Source: Planctomycetota bacterium (GTDB taxonomy: Bacteria > Planctomycetota > UBA8742 > JACQVU01). Taken from it: a DNA stretch of 12,855 nucleotides. Location of the stretch: contig JACQVU010000220.1 in NCBI GenBank assembly GCA_016209585.1, positions 1 to 12,855 of the forward strand, given 5' to 3'. Every line of letters starts with the position of its first letter. The first letter of the stretch is position 1. A program made the translations under genes and the position numbers. Positions 1 through 7,215 of this stretch are shown piece after piece. The notes beneath the pieces were generated by a model. The model searched no databases. It was not told where the DNA came from and was given only the letters and a program-made list of their open reading frames with translations.

Positions 1-2
1 AA

Positions 3-1031
3 TCGGGTCTGGTGGGAGCCGGCGGGGCGACGGTCAGACAAAGCGTCGTCAGCCGGTCGCTCGCGACGCTGGCGGCGCTGGCGGCGGGCGCGGCGCTGGC
101 GGCGTGGGCCGCGGGGGGCCGAGTGGCGGCGGCGGGCGTGATGGCACTGGCGCTCCTGGCGCTCGCGGCGTGGGCGCTGCTGGGCGGGCGGCGGTGGCAG
201 CCGTCGTCGTTTTCGGCGCCGGCGGCGGCGTGGTGGTCGGCTGCCACCGCGCTTCTGGCCTGCGCCTTCGGGTTGCTGGCGATCTTCCCGGCGGCGGCGG
301 ACTACTCGTCCGCGATGCGGGAGGAGTGCCGTTTTCGCCTGCACGGCCCTGGGGCCGTCGCCGCCGGCGGGAAGCCCCCGGCGGTGGCGCTGGCCGAGCG
401 TCTGGCGGAGGCGGCGCGCGCGGTTCCGTGGAGCGCCCAGCCGCGCCTCGCCCGCGCGCGACTGCTGGAGGCCGCGGCTCGCGATCTCCGGGCCGCGCCT
501 GACGGTGGCGAGGGGCGTGACGACATCGTGGTCCGGCTGTTGCGTGAGGCTGAAGAAGACCTGCTGGCGGCGGGCGCGAGCGATCCCTTTGGCGTGAGCG
601 TTCCCGCGATGCTCGCCCGCGTGCGAAGGGCGGCGATCTCGGCGGAGGAGTCGCGCGGCGCGAAGGAGAGCGCCGACGACGGTCTCGCGGCGTCGCGGCG
701 CGCGGCGGCGCGCGTCTTCCGCGACGCGCTGCCCTGTCTGGATCGCGCGGTGGCGCTCTACCCCACGGACCCCGGCCTCTGGCGGGATCGCGCCGACCTG
801 CTGGTGGGGCTGGCTGCGGTAGGCCGGCGCCTGCTGGCGGAGGGGGCGAAACCGGACCCGGCGTTGCCCGCGCCGGAGACGCTCGCCGCCCGCGCCGCGT
901 CCGACGCCCGGCGCGCGCTGGCGCTGGAGGCGCGGGTGTTCGAGGCCGAGCGCCACTTTGAATCGCCGGAGGAACGGGAGGCGCTGCGGTTGGTCGCCGA
1001 GGGGCGGGTGTTCCAGGCCGACGGAAGGTGA
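3..1031 (+). CDS. C-terminal part of a membrane protein with a helical, TPR-like tail (possibly O-antigen-ligase-like), 5' end cut by the window
   Basis: The frame is open to the left edge, so the start probably lies outside; a GTG at 12 is the first internal start. Counting from that GTG, three hydrophobic, Ala/Leu-rich segments at about residues 15-35, 39-57 and 72-94 look like membrane helices. The remaining ~245 residues are soluble, Arg/Ala/Glu-rich and helical, with short TPR-like stretches such as the one around DRAVALYPTDPGLWRDRADL (about 245-265). Final membrane helices followed by a TPR-like region of about this size are typical of Wzy/O-antigen ligase family C-termini, so that is a plausible but unproven identity. 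No ligase signature is visible because the catalytic loops would lie upstream. The codon use and GC skew match the neighbours. A purely hypothetical membrane protein is equally possible. Confidence 0.7.
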   Translation, partial: SGLVGAGGATVRQSVVSRSLATLAALAAGAALAAWAAGGRVAAAGVMALALLALAAWALLGGRRWQPSSFSAPAAAWWSAATALLACAFGLLAIFPAAADYSSAMREECRFRLHGPGAVAAGGKPPAVALAERLAEAARAVPWSAQPRLARARLLEAAARDLRAAPDGGEGRDDIVVRLLREAEEDLLAAGASDPFGVSVPAMLARVRRAAISAEESRGAKESADDGLAASRRAAARVFRDALPCLDRAVALYPTDPGLWRDRADLLVGLAAVGRRLLAEGAKPDPALPAPETLAARAASDARRALALEARVFEAERHFESPEEREALRLVAEGRVFQADGR

Positions 1032-1059
1032 GGATCAGCCGGGCGCGAGCGAGTTTACG

Positions 1060-1089
1060 TTTACACACCGCGCCGCGCGCGGGTATTAT
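1060..1089 (+). promoter_or_regulatory. sigma70-like promoter for the coiled-coil/RecQ/DprA-like gene cluster
   Basis: TTTACA at 1060-1065 and TATTAT at 1084-1089 are separated by 18 bases, each one mismatch from the consensus hexamers. They stand out as an AT-rich island in very GC-rich DNA. The predicted transcript start near 1096 gives a leader of about 30 bases, ending in a good Shine-Dalgarno sequence (AGGAG, 1115-1119) seven bases before the ATG at 1127. It is the only convincing promoter ahead of the three-gene cluster. Confidence 0.6.
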
Positions 1090-1126
1090 CTAGGTTGTCC
1101 AGTCACCCCAGGTCAGGAGACTCTCA

Positions 1127-1570
1127 ATGTCCCAGGTCGCGCGTTTCGCTGAGAGGCGGGAAGTGATCGAAGGGAAGATGAGTTTTCTGAGCGAGAGGCT
1201 GGCGCTCAAGGAGTATGACCGCTGCGGCGAGTATATCCGGGAGATCGGCGAACTGATCACCGGCCTGGAGAAGATCGTCGATCCGGCGCGCGAGATTCAA
1301 CAGAAGGTGCTCGCCCGCCTGCAGGAAGACTACCAGCTGAAGCGCAAGGCGTTCATCAAACAGACCGTGAAGCGCTCGATCACCAAGCGCCGGCGCCGCA
1401 AGACCACCACGCGGCGGATCGCGGCGCCGGGAACGGCGCTTGATTCCGGGAACGGCCACGGCCCTGCCGGTGGAGCCGAGGGCAACGGGAACGGCCGCGC
1501 CGGCCACAACGGCAAGGGCGACGGCAACGGCAACGGCCGCGCCAAAGGCGGCGGCGCCGGCGGGGCGTGA
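1127..1570 (+). CDS. small coiled-coil protein with basic linker and Gly/Asn-rich tail, unknown function
   Basis: This 147-residue protein belongs to no family I recognise. Residues 1-85 are charged and helical with heptad-like spacing, suggesting a helical hairpin or coiled coil. Residues about 78-97 are strongly basic, with a run of Arg/Lys and Thr (KRRRRKTTTRR). From residue ~105 to the end the chain is low complexity, rich in Gly, Asn and Ala with repeated GNGNGRA units, and probably disordered. The basic linker and glycine-rich tail would suit nucleic-acid binding, but this is inference. The ATG has a strong Shine-Dalgarno sequence (AGGAG, 7-base spacer) and a promoter 38 bases upstream. 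Its stop overlaps the GTG start proposed for the helicase gene (GTGA), suggesting translational coupling. No signal peptide or membrane helix is seen. Confidence 0.75.
   Translation: MSQVARFAERREVIEGKMSFLSERLALKEYDRCGEYIREIGELITGLEKIVDPAREIQQKVLARLQEDYQLKRKAFIKQTVKRSITKRRRRKTTTRRIAAPGTALDSGNGHGPAGGAEGNGNGRAGHNGKGDGNGNGRAKGGGAGGA
1481..1543 (+). repeat. imperfect in-frame repeat encoding GNGNGRA units
   Basis: A 21-base sequence at 1481-1501 recurs at 1523-1543 with one mismatch. The two copies start 42 bases (14 codons) apart, so the repeat keeps the reading frame, and each encodes GNGNGRA. A more degenerate related copy precedes them near 1448-1467. It is a coding repeat likely to vary in copy number by slippage. 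Confidence 0.6.
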
Positions 1571-3762
1571 CGAGGGGTGGCCGGGCCTGCGCCCGCCGCC
1601 GGGCGCGCCGCGAACTGATGGAGACCGGGGTCTGGAAACCCCGCGCGGTGATGCCTTCCCATCCGCTTGACCTTCACCTTGCCGCCATGCTCGGCCCCGC
1701 GGCGCGCTTTCGCCCCGGCCAGCGGGAGGCGGCGCTGACGCTGGTGGAGAATCGTGGGCGGCTCTTGCTGGTGCAGCGAACCGGCTGGGGCAAGAGCCTG
1801 GTCTACTGGCTGGCGACGCGCCTCCTGCGCGACCGGGGCGCCGGGTTCACGCTTATCGTCAGCCCGCTGCTGGCGCTCATGCGAAACCAGGTGGAATCGG
1901 CGCGGCGCATCGGGGTGAGGGCGTTCACGCTCAACAGTTCGAATCGCGAGGAGTGGGCCGAGGTGTCCGCCGCGCTTGACGCGGATGGCTGCGACGCCTT
2001 GCTGGTGTCGCCCGAACGGTTGGTGGATGACCGCTTCGCGGCGGGGGCGCTTCCCCGGTTTCGAGAGGGGCGCGGCCTGCTGGTGGTGGACGAGGCGCAC
2101 TGCATATCGGATTGGGGCCATGACTTTCGAACCGCCTACCGCCGAATCGCCCGCCTCTCGCGCACGCTGGATCCCGGCGCCCCCGTGCTCGCCGTCACCG
2201 CCACCGCCAACGACCGCGTGGTGGCGGACGTGCTGGAGCAACTGGGGCCGACGATGGCGCTGCAACGCGGCGGTTTGGGGCGTCCATCACTGCGGTTGCA
2301 GAACCTCGATATCCCGGCTTCGGCGGGGCGGCTCACGTTTCTGGCGGAGAACGTGCCGGCGTTTCGTCGGCGGCTCGGTCACGCCGGAGTCATCTACGCG
2401 CTGACCATCCCGGCCGCGGAGAGAATCGCGGCCTTTCTGACGGACCGCGGCCTTCGGGTCATGGCGTATCATTCCGAGGTTCCCGCTGAAGCGCGAGCCG
2501 ACCTCGAGCAGCGGTTGCTGGCGGACGACGTTGACGCGCTCGCGGCCACGGTGGCGCTGGGCATGGGGTTCGACAAGCCCGATCTGGGTTTCGTCATTCA
2601 CCATCAAACTCCGCCGTCGGTGGTGCATTACTATCAGCAGGTCGGGCGCGCGGGGCGCGACATCGAGCGGGCGTACGGGATTCTGCTGTCGGGCGCGGAA
2701 GAGACGGCCATACAGGATTACTTCATCGACACCGCGTTCCCGACGACCGACGTGATGGCGGCGACGCTCGCCGCTCTTCCCCAGACGGACCACGCGGGCG
2801 TTCGCGCGCGCGACGTCGCGGTTCGGGTGAACGCGCGACCTGGCGACGTGGACCGGGCGCTGGATATGCTCGAATTCGACGGCGTGGCGGACAAGTCGAG
2901 CCGCGGCTGGCGGCGCCGCGATGGCGTCTGGAACGCCGAGGCGTACCGGGAACGGGCGCGCCGCGTCACCACGCGGCGGCGGTTCGAGCGCGATCAGATG
3001 CGCGCGTACCTCGTCCACGCGGGCTGCCTCATGCGCTTCCTCACCCGCGCGCTTGACGACCCCGACACCGCGCCTTGCGGCGTCTGCGCCAACTGCCAGG
3101 GAAAGGGATATGCGCCTCCCGACGCGCTTCGGTTCGGGCCCGCCGAAGAGTTCCTGCGCCGCGAGCACGTCGCCGTCGAGCCGCGCCGCCGCTGGCCCCC
3201 CGGCTGGTTCGAGAGCACCGTGATCCAGCCTGAACATCGCGCGGAACCGGGCTGCGCTCTCGCCTGGTACGGCGACGAGGGGTACGGGAGCGAAGTCAAG
3301 GCCGGGAAATACGATCACGGCCGGTTCAGCGATACACTGGTGGTGGCCGCGGCGAAGTGCGTGCGCGAACAATGGCGGCCGGATCCGCCGCCCGAGTGGA
3401 TCACGTCGATCCCCTCGCTCCGGAGGCCGAACCTGGTGCGATCATTCGCGGAGCGACTGGCCGACGCGCTGGGGTTGGAGTTCGCCGCCGTCTTCGAGGC
3501 GCGGGACACTGGCACCGAACAGAAGGCCAGCCAGTCCTCGAATCGCCAGGCGGAATCCGCCCGCGCGGCGTTGGCGCTCGCGCAGCCGCCGCGTTCGCGC
3601 CCCGTGCTTCTCGTGGACGACATCGTCGACTCGCGCTGGATGATGACCTGGGCCGCCTACCTCCTGCGCTCCGCCGGAAGCGGGCCGGTGCACCCCTTCG
3701 CCATCGCCCGCGCCACGCCGAGGCTGGACCTCTCCGCCTCGCCATCTACAATCGACGGGTGA
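1567..3762 (+). CDS. RecQ-family ATP-dependent DNA helicase fused to a ComF-like phosphoribosyltransferase domain
   Basis: Superfamily 2 DNA helicase, 731 residues from the GTG at 1567. Seen: Walker A RTGWGKS with Lys76, Walker B DEAHCISDWGHDFR at 175-188, motif III VTATA at 210-214, and motif VI QQVGRAGRD ending at 365. A zinc site at C487, C504, C507 and C510 has the Cx16Cx2Cx2C spacing of E. coli RecQ. About 100 residues lie between motif VI and that site, part of them winged-helix-like (about 380-450). In classical RecQ the winged helix follows the zinc site. The HRDC domain is absent. Residues about 610-715 resemble a ComF-type PRTase: SIPSLRRPNLVRSFAERLA near 614, QKASQSSNRQ, then VLLVDDIVDSRW at 680-691. 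Inferred role: DNA unwinding in repair or defence together with the DprA-like neighbour 9 bases downstream. The start is uncertain; ATGs at 1618 and 1651 would also retain every motif, and none has a strong ribosome site. Confidence 0.92.
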   Translation: MTRGGRACARRRARRELMETGVWKPRAVMPSHPLDLHLAAMLGPAARFRPGQREAALTLVENRGRLLLVQRTGWGKSLVYWLATRLLRDRGAGFTLIVSPLLALMRNQVESARRIGVRAFTLNSSNREEWAEVSAALDADGCDALLVSPERLVDDRFAAGALPRFREGRGLLVVDEAHCISDWGHDFRTAYRRIARLSRTLDPGAPVLAVTATANDRVVADVLEQLGPTMALQRGGLGRPSLRLQNLDIPASAGRLTFLAENVPAFRRRLGHAGVIYALTIPAAERIAAFLTDRGLRVMAYHSEVPAEARADLEQRLLADDVDALAATVALGMGFDKPDLGFVIHHQTPPSVVHYYQQVGRAGRDIERAYGILLSGAEETAIQDYFIDTAFPTTDVMAATLAALPQTDHAGVRARDVAVRVNARPGDVDRALDMLEFDGVADKSSRGWRRRDGVWNAEAYRERARRVTTRRRFERDQMRAYLVHAGCLMRFLTRALDDPDTAPCGVCANCQGKGYAPPDALRFGPAEEFLRREHVAVEPRRRWPPGWFESTVIQPEHRAEPGCALAWYGDEGYGSEVKAGKYDHGRFSDTLVVAAAKCVREQWRPDPPPEWITSIPSLRRPNLVRSFAERLADALGLEFAAVFEARDTGTEQKASQSSNRQAESARAALALAQPPRSRPVLLVDDIVDSRWMMTWAAYLLRSAGSGPVHPFAIARATPRLDLSASPSTIDG

Positions 3763-3771
3763 GACCTCGCC

Positions 3772-4743
3772 ATGACGCCAAGCCCCGACGCCCTCGCCAC
3801 GCTCTGCCTCTGCTCCCGCCTCGCGGTGGCGAAGAGCGCGGGCGCGGAGACCTTCCCCCCCGCGAAGTGGGCGGATCTCTCGCGGCACATGGCGACGGCC
3901 CGGATCGCCGGGCCAGGCGCGCTGATCGGAAAGGCGTCCGCGGCGATCGCCGAATCGCTGGGCGTGTCCGCGCCTGAAGGCGAGCGGATCGCGCGCCTGC
4001 TGGAACGCGGCCCGGAGGTCGAGTCGGAAGTCGCGCGCCTGCGCGCGATGGGAATCGCGGCGATCACCGAGACCGACGGCGACTATCCCGAGTCGCTTTC
4101 CACGAAACTCGGCCACCGCGCGCCGCCCGTGCTGTTCGTCGCGGGGCGGCGCGGTCTCTTGGGCGAGGGCGGTCTGGCGGTGGTCGGTTCCCGCGACGCC
4201 GGCGATGCCCTGACGCTGGTCGCCGCGCGCCTCGGTGCGCTCGCCGCGCGCAGCCACAAGCCGCTGATTTCGGGCGGGGCGAGGGGGATCGACAGCGCGG
4301 CTATGAGCGGGGCGCGGGAAGCGGGCGGCGCCGTCGTGGGCGTTCTCGCGGAATCGCTCGAATCAGCGGTTCGCGCGGGGGCGCTCGGAGACGACGAGGC
4401 GCGGTCGGTCCTCGTGACGATTCAATCGCCCGCCGCCGGCTTCAGCGTGGGCGCGGCGATGGAGCGTAACAAGGTCATCTACGCGCTCGCCGACTTCGCC
4501 GTGGTGGTGTCGAGCGCGGCGAACAGCGGCGGCACCTGGGCCGGCGCGGTGGAGGCGCTCCGAAGCGGCGCGACGCCCGTGTTCGTCGTCGACCGGAAAG
4601 ACGCGCCCGAGGGCAACGCGCTGCTCATTCGAAAGGGCGCGACCGCGCTGCCCGACGCCGACGTCTCCTGGCCCTGGCTGGCGTCGCACGCTTGTGCGCC
4701 TCGTCCCGCGACAGGCACGAAAGCGCTGTTCGCGACCCCCTGA
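3772..4743 (+). CDS. DprA/Smf-like SLOG-fold DNA-processing protein paired with the RecQ-PRTase helicase
   Basis: 323 residues with the Rossmann-like fold of the DprA/LOG group. The usual landmarks appear in order: DGDYPESL and PPVLFVAG before the fold, VVGSR at 137-141, ISGGARGID at 166-174, RNKVIYALAD from 232, and a glycine loop NSGGTWAGAVEAL from 251. Residues 1-115 are helical and lead in, as in DprA. Canonical DprA binds single-stranded DNA and loads RecA during natural transformation. This copy has SGGTW where transformation DprA usually has SGSL-type sequence, and it ends shortly after the fold without the winged-helix domain found in many DprA proteins. No other competence gene is in the window. 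It starts 9 bases after the helicase stop, so the two are surely one transcription unit. I infer a dedicated helicase partner and not transformation DprA; DprA in the strict sense remains possible. Confidence 0.88.
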   Translation: MTPSPDALATLCLCSRLAVAKSAGAETFPPAKWADLSRHMATARIAGPGALIGKASAAIAESLGVSAPEGERIARLLERGPEVESEVARLRAMGIAAITETDGDYPESLSTKLGHRAPPVLFVAGRRGLLGEGGLAVVGSRDAGDALTLVAARLGALAARSHKPLISGGARGIDSAAMSGAREAGGAVVGVLAESLESAVRAGALGDDEARSVLVTIQSPAAGFSVGAAMERNKVIYALADFAVVVSSAANSGGTWAGAVEALRSGATPVFVVDRKDAPEGNALLIRKGATALPDADVSWPWLASHACAPRPATGTKALFATP

Positions 4744-4787
4744 GGCGCGTCTTCGCGCGGTAGCCGCTTCCACGGGTGTTTTTTTCG

Positions 4788-4818
4788 TTGCCGCCCGCCG
4801 GGCGCTATGGACAATAAT
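4788..4818 (+). promoter_or_regulatory. possible promoter ahead of tpiA
   Basis: The gap between the DprA-like gene and tpiA (4744-4867) contains an AT-rich patch. AATAAT at 4813-4818 matches the -10 consensus at five of six positions. TTGCCG at 4788-4793 matches the -35 at four of six, but the 19-base spacer is long. A T7 run (4779-4785) lies just upstream. Independent transcription of the tpiA run is plausible; the exact hexamers are uncertain. Confidence 0.35.
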
Positions 4819-4867
4819 TTCCCCTCTTTTGTGGCGGGCAGGCTGGGGGGGTGGGCATGGAGCGCGC

Positions 4868-5641
4868 ATGAGACGCCCGGTGGTCGGTGGAAACTGGAAG
4901 ATGCACGGCACGCTGCAAGCCGCGCGCGATCTCGCGCGGGCGCTGGCCGCGCGTCTTGGCCGTCAGCCGGCCGCGGGGGCGGAGATCGTGGTCTTCCCGC
5001 CAGCCGTCCATCTCGTGGCCGTGGTGGAGGAACTGAAGGGCACGGCGGTGGGGGTGGGGGCGCAGAACGCGCATTTCGCGGCTTCGGGGGCCTACACGGG
5101 CGAGGTGTCACCGACGATGATCCTCGACGCCGGCGCGGCGTGGGCGCTGCTGGGCCACTCGGAGCGGCGCCACTTCGAGGGCGGCGCGCCGGAAGACGAC
5201 GCCCTGCTCAACCGAAAACTGAAGGCCGCGCTGGCGGCCGGGATGCGGCCCGTTTTGTGCATCGGCGAGACGCTCGCCGAGCGCGAATCCGGGCGGACGG
5301 AAGCGGTGCTGGGCGGGCAACTCTCCGGGTCGCTGGCCGGTCTGTCGTCGGAGGAACTGGTTCGCACCGTGCTGGCCTACGAGCCGGTGTGGGCGATAGG
5401 GACTGGAAAGACGGCGACGCCAGAGACGGCGCAGGAGGCCCATGCCTTCGTGCGCCGGTGGCTCGCCGGCCGTTTCAGCGCGGAGACCGCGGGAGAGGTT
5501 CGCGTGCAGTACGGCGGCAGCGTGAAGCCGGAGAACGCCGCCGCGCTCATGGCGATGCCGGACGTCGATGGCGCGTTGGTGGGCGGGGCGTCGCTCGCCG
5601 CCGCCGCTTTCGCGGCCATCGTGACGGCGGCGCGGCGGTGA
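4868..5641 (+). CDS. tpiA: triosephosphate isomerase
   Basis: Interconverts dihydroxyacetone phosphate and glyceraldehyde 3-phosphate in cytoplasmic glycolysis and gluconeogenesis. The 257-residue length is normal for the TIM-barrel family. Active-site residues are all visible: Asn9 and Lys11 in GGNWKM, electrophile His97 in LGHSERR, and base Glu172 in AYEPVWAIGTGKTATPE, which also contains the mobile loop 6. The phosphate-binding GGSVKPEN and GALVGGASL motifs follow near the C-terminus. The ATG at 4868 gives the canonical N-terminus and has GGAG five bases upstream; the frame continues farther upstream but without homology. It heads a run with secG 36 bases downstream, a pairing common in bacteria. 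Nothing is unusual in the sequence. Confidence 0.97.
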   Translation: MRRPVVGGNWKMHGTLQAARDLARALAARLGRQPAAGAEIVVFPPAVHLVAVVEELKGTAVGVGAQNAHFAASGAYTGEVSPTMILDAGAAWALLGHSERRHFEGGAPEDDALLNRKLKAALAAGMRPVLCIGETLAERESGRTEAVLGGQLSGSLAGLSSEELVRTVLAYEPVWAIGTGKTATPETAQEAHAFVRRWLAGRFSAETAGEVRVQYGGSVKPENAAALMAMPDVDGALVGGASLAAAAFAAIVTAARR

Positions 5642-5677
5642 GGCTGGCGGGTTCCAAGGAAAGGGAACGACAACGAG

Positions 5678-6226
5678 ATGGACGCGACGATCAACGCGGG
5701 AGTGGCGGCGCTGCTCCTGGAAGAGGGCTGGTTTCTCGGCCTTCTCTGGGACGGCCTCATCTACGTCTGCTGGATCGCCTTCTTCTTCGCCTGCGTGGCG
5801 GTGGTGGGGCTGATCCTCATCCGCCCCGGCGAGGGAGAGGGGCTGGCCGCGGCCTTCGGCGGCGCGGGGGGGGCCGGGGCGTTCGGCGTGAAAATGACCA
5901 AGCCCATCGACAAGATCATCCGCGCCTTCGGCGTCATCATCCTCGTTTGCTGCCTGCTGATCTCCTGCAAGTACCGGCGCGACGAGGCCACCAGCGGCCT
6001 GCCGGAGAAGCCCGGCATCGGCGCGCCCGCGATCCAGCCGCCGGCCGGCGCCGGGCCGGGGGCCGGTGTCGTGGCCGCGCCGGGCGAACCGGCCCGTCCG
6101 GAAGGGGAACCCGCGGCGCCGCCGGGCGAGCCGCCGGCGTCAATCCCGGATCTTCCGGCGTCGGAGCCGGATGGTGGACCGGGCGATGGCGCGCCGGCCG
6201 GCGATGCCCCGTCGGTCCCGGAATGA
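5678..6226 (+). CDS. secG: preprotein translocase subunit SecG with a long Pro/Ala/Gly-rich C-terminal extension
   Basis: SecG is the small accessory subunit of the SecYEG channel in the inner membrane, assisting SecA-driven export. Two hydrophobic helices are seen at about residues 27-48 and 79-97. The loop between them has the family features: RPGEGEGLAAAFGGAGGAGAFG, i.e. small residues and glycines, then KMTKP. The core ends near residue 100. Residues 101-182 form a low-complexity tail rich in Pro, Gly, Ala and Glu with loose PGEP/EGEP repeats; ordinary SecG proteins are about 70-110 residues, so this nearly doubles the length. The gene follows tpiA by 36 bases and its stop overlaps the next start (ATGA), suggesting coupled translation with yicC. 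The ribosome site is poor: a purine run at 5656-5664 is rather far away. Confidence 0.88.
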   Translation: MDATINAGVAALLLEEGWFLGLLWDGLIYVCWIAFFFACVAVVGLILIRPGEGEGLAAAFGGAGGAGAFGVKMTKPIDKIIRAFGVIILVCCLLISCKYRRDEATSGLPEKPGIGAPAIQPPAGAGPGAGVVAAPGEPARPEGEPAAPPGEPPASIPDLPASEPDGGPGDGAPAGDAPSVPE

Positions 6227-7209
6227 GCCGGCCGCCCACGAGGCGCGCCTCCCCTCGCCCCCGCCCGGCGGGAGCGCCGGAGGCGGGCGAACCGCAGGCG
6301 GCAAGCGGCTGCGCCGCGTCGGGCATACGCGGCATGACCGGGTATGGAAGCGCCTCGCGATCTGGCGCCGGCTTCGAGGTGACAGCCGAGGTCACGTCGG
6401 TCAACAACCGTTATCTGAAGATCTTCAGCCGCCTGCCGGAAGCGTTGAACGCGCAGCAGGTAGACCTGGAGCGGCTGGTGCGGGAGGCCGTGGCCCGCGG
6501 CTCCGTCACGCTGGGCGTGCGGCTTCGCGCTCCGGCGCTGGAGGCGACGTGGCGCATCAACCCGGATCGGGTGCGGGCGTTTCGGGCGCAGATCGCCGAC
6601 CTGCCCGGCGTCGCGGAGGTGCGGCTCGCCGACATCCTGGCGCTGCCGGGCGCCGTGGAGCAGGCGGAGCCGGAAGGCCGGCCGCGCGCCGATCTCGCCA
6701 CGGCCGTGGCCGCGTGCGTCCGCGAGGCGTGCGCCGCGTTGACCGCCATGCGCGAGCGGGAAGGGCAAGCCCTGGCCGCGGACCTGCTCCGGCGCGCGGG
6801 CGCGCTGGAGGCGAAACTGGCGCAGGTGGAGGCGATCGCGCCGGAGATCGCGCCGCTGTGGCGCGACCGCTTCGCGGCCCGGATGAAGACGCTGCTGGAG
6901 GGCGCGAACGTCGCGCTGGAGGCCGCCGACCTGGCGCGGGAGGCGGCCCAGTGCGCCGACCGTTGCGACATCTCCGAAGAGATCGTGCGCCTCTCGCATC
7001 ATCTGGCCGCCCTGCGCGCGTTGCTGGCCGGCGGCGCACCGGGCTCCGGCGGCGACGCCGGGCGGCGGCTGGACTTCATCGGCCAGGAGATGCTGCGGGA
7101 GGCGAACACCATCGGCAGCAAGTCGCCCGACGCGCGGGTGGCGGCGCTGGTGGTGGACATGAAGGTCGAGATTGAACGGATCAAGGAACAGGCGCAGAAT
7201 GTTGAGTAG
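6223..7209 (+). CDS. yicC: YicC family protein (putative endoribonuclease)
   Basis: YicC-type proteins are conserved bacterial proteins; the E. coli member has been reported as an endoribonuclease acting on RNA. The signature opening MTGYGSAS begins at residue 38 and is followed by VTSVNNRYLKIFSRLP. The C-terminal family domain carries DISEEIVRLSHHL and LDFIGQEMLREANTIGSKS, and the protein ends in the usual MKVEIERIKEQAQNVE. Length from the ATG at 6223 is 328 residues, about 35 more than the family norm. That start overlaps the secG stop (ATGA), which supports coupling, but the first 37 residues are Arg/Pro/Ala-rich without homology. The ATG at 6334 gives the conventional N-terminus but has no visible ribosome site. 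The family is often next to gmk, as here. The start is the only doubt. Confidence 0.93.
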   Translation: MSRPPTRRASPRPRPAGAPEAGEPQAASGCAASGIRGMTGYGSASRSGAGFEVTAEVTSVNNRYLKIFSRLPEALNAQQVDLERLVREAVARGSVTLGVRLRAPALEATWRINPDRVRAFRAQIADLPGVAEVRLADILALPGAVEQAEPEGRPRADLATAVAACVREACAALTAMREREGQALAADLLRRAGALEAKLAQVEAIAPEIAPLWRDRFAARMKTLLEGANVALEAADLAREAAQCADRCDISEEIVRLSHHLAALRALLAGGAPGSGGDAGRRLDFIGQEMLREANTIGSKSPDARVAALVVDMKVEIERIKEQAQNVE

Positions 7210-7215
7210 CGGCCG

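Noticed and set aside
49..1068. Minus-strand Arg/Pro-rich open frame opposite the left-edge membrane protein
   Set aside because: Typical antisense artefact in GC-rich DNA; no ribosome site or domain, whereas the plus strand encodes clear hydrophobic helices.
4744..4785. Possible intrinsic terminator after the DprA-like gene
   Set aside because: The GCGCG-tctt-CGCGC stem has only five pairs and the T7 run lies about 20 bases farther on, so the parts do not form a proper terminator.
4807..6222. Upstream extension of the yicC frame through tpiA and secG
   Set aside because: The extra sequence is Arg/Gly-rich out-of-frame reading of tpiA and secG; YicC homology begins only at the MTGYG motif.
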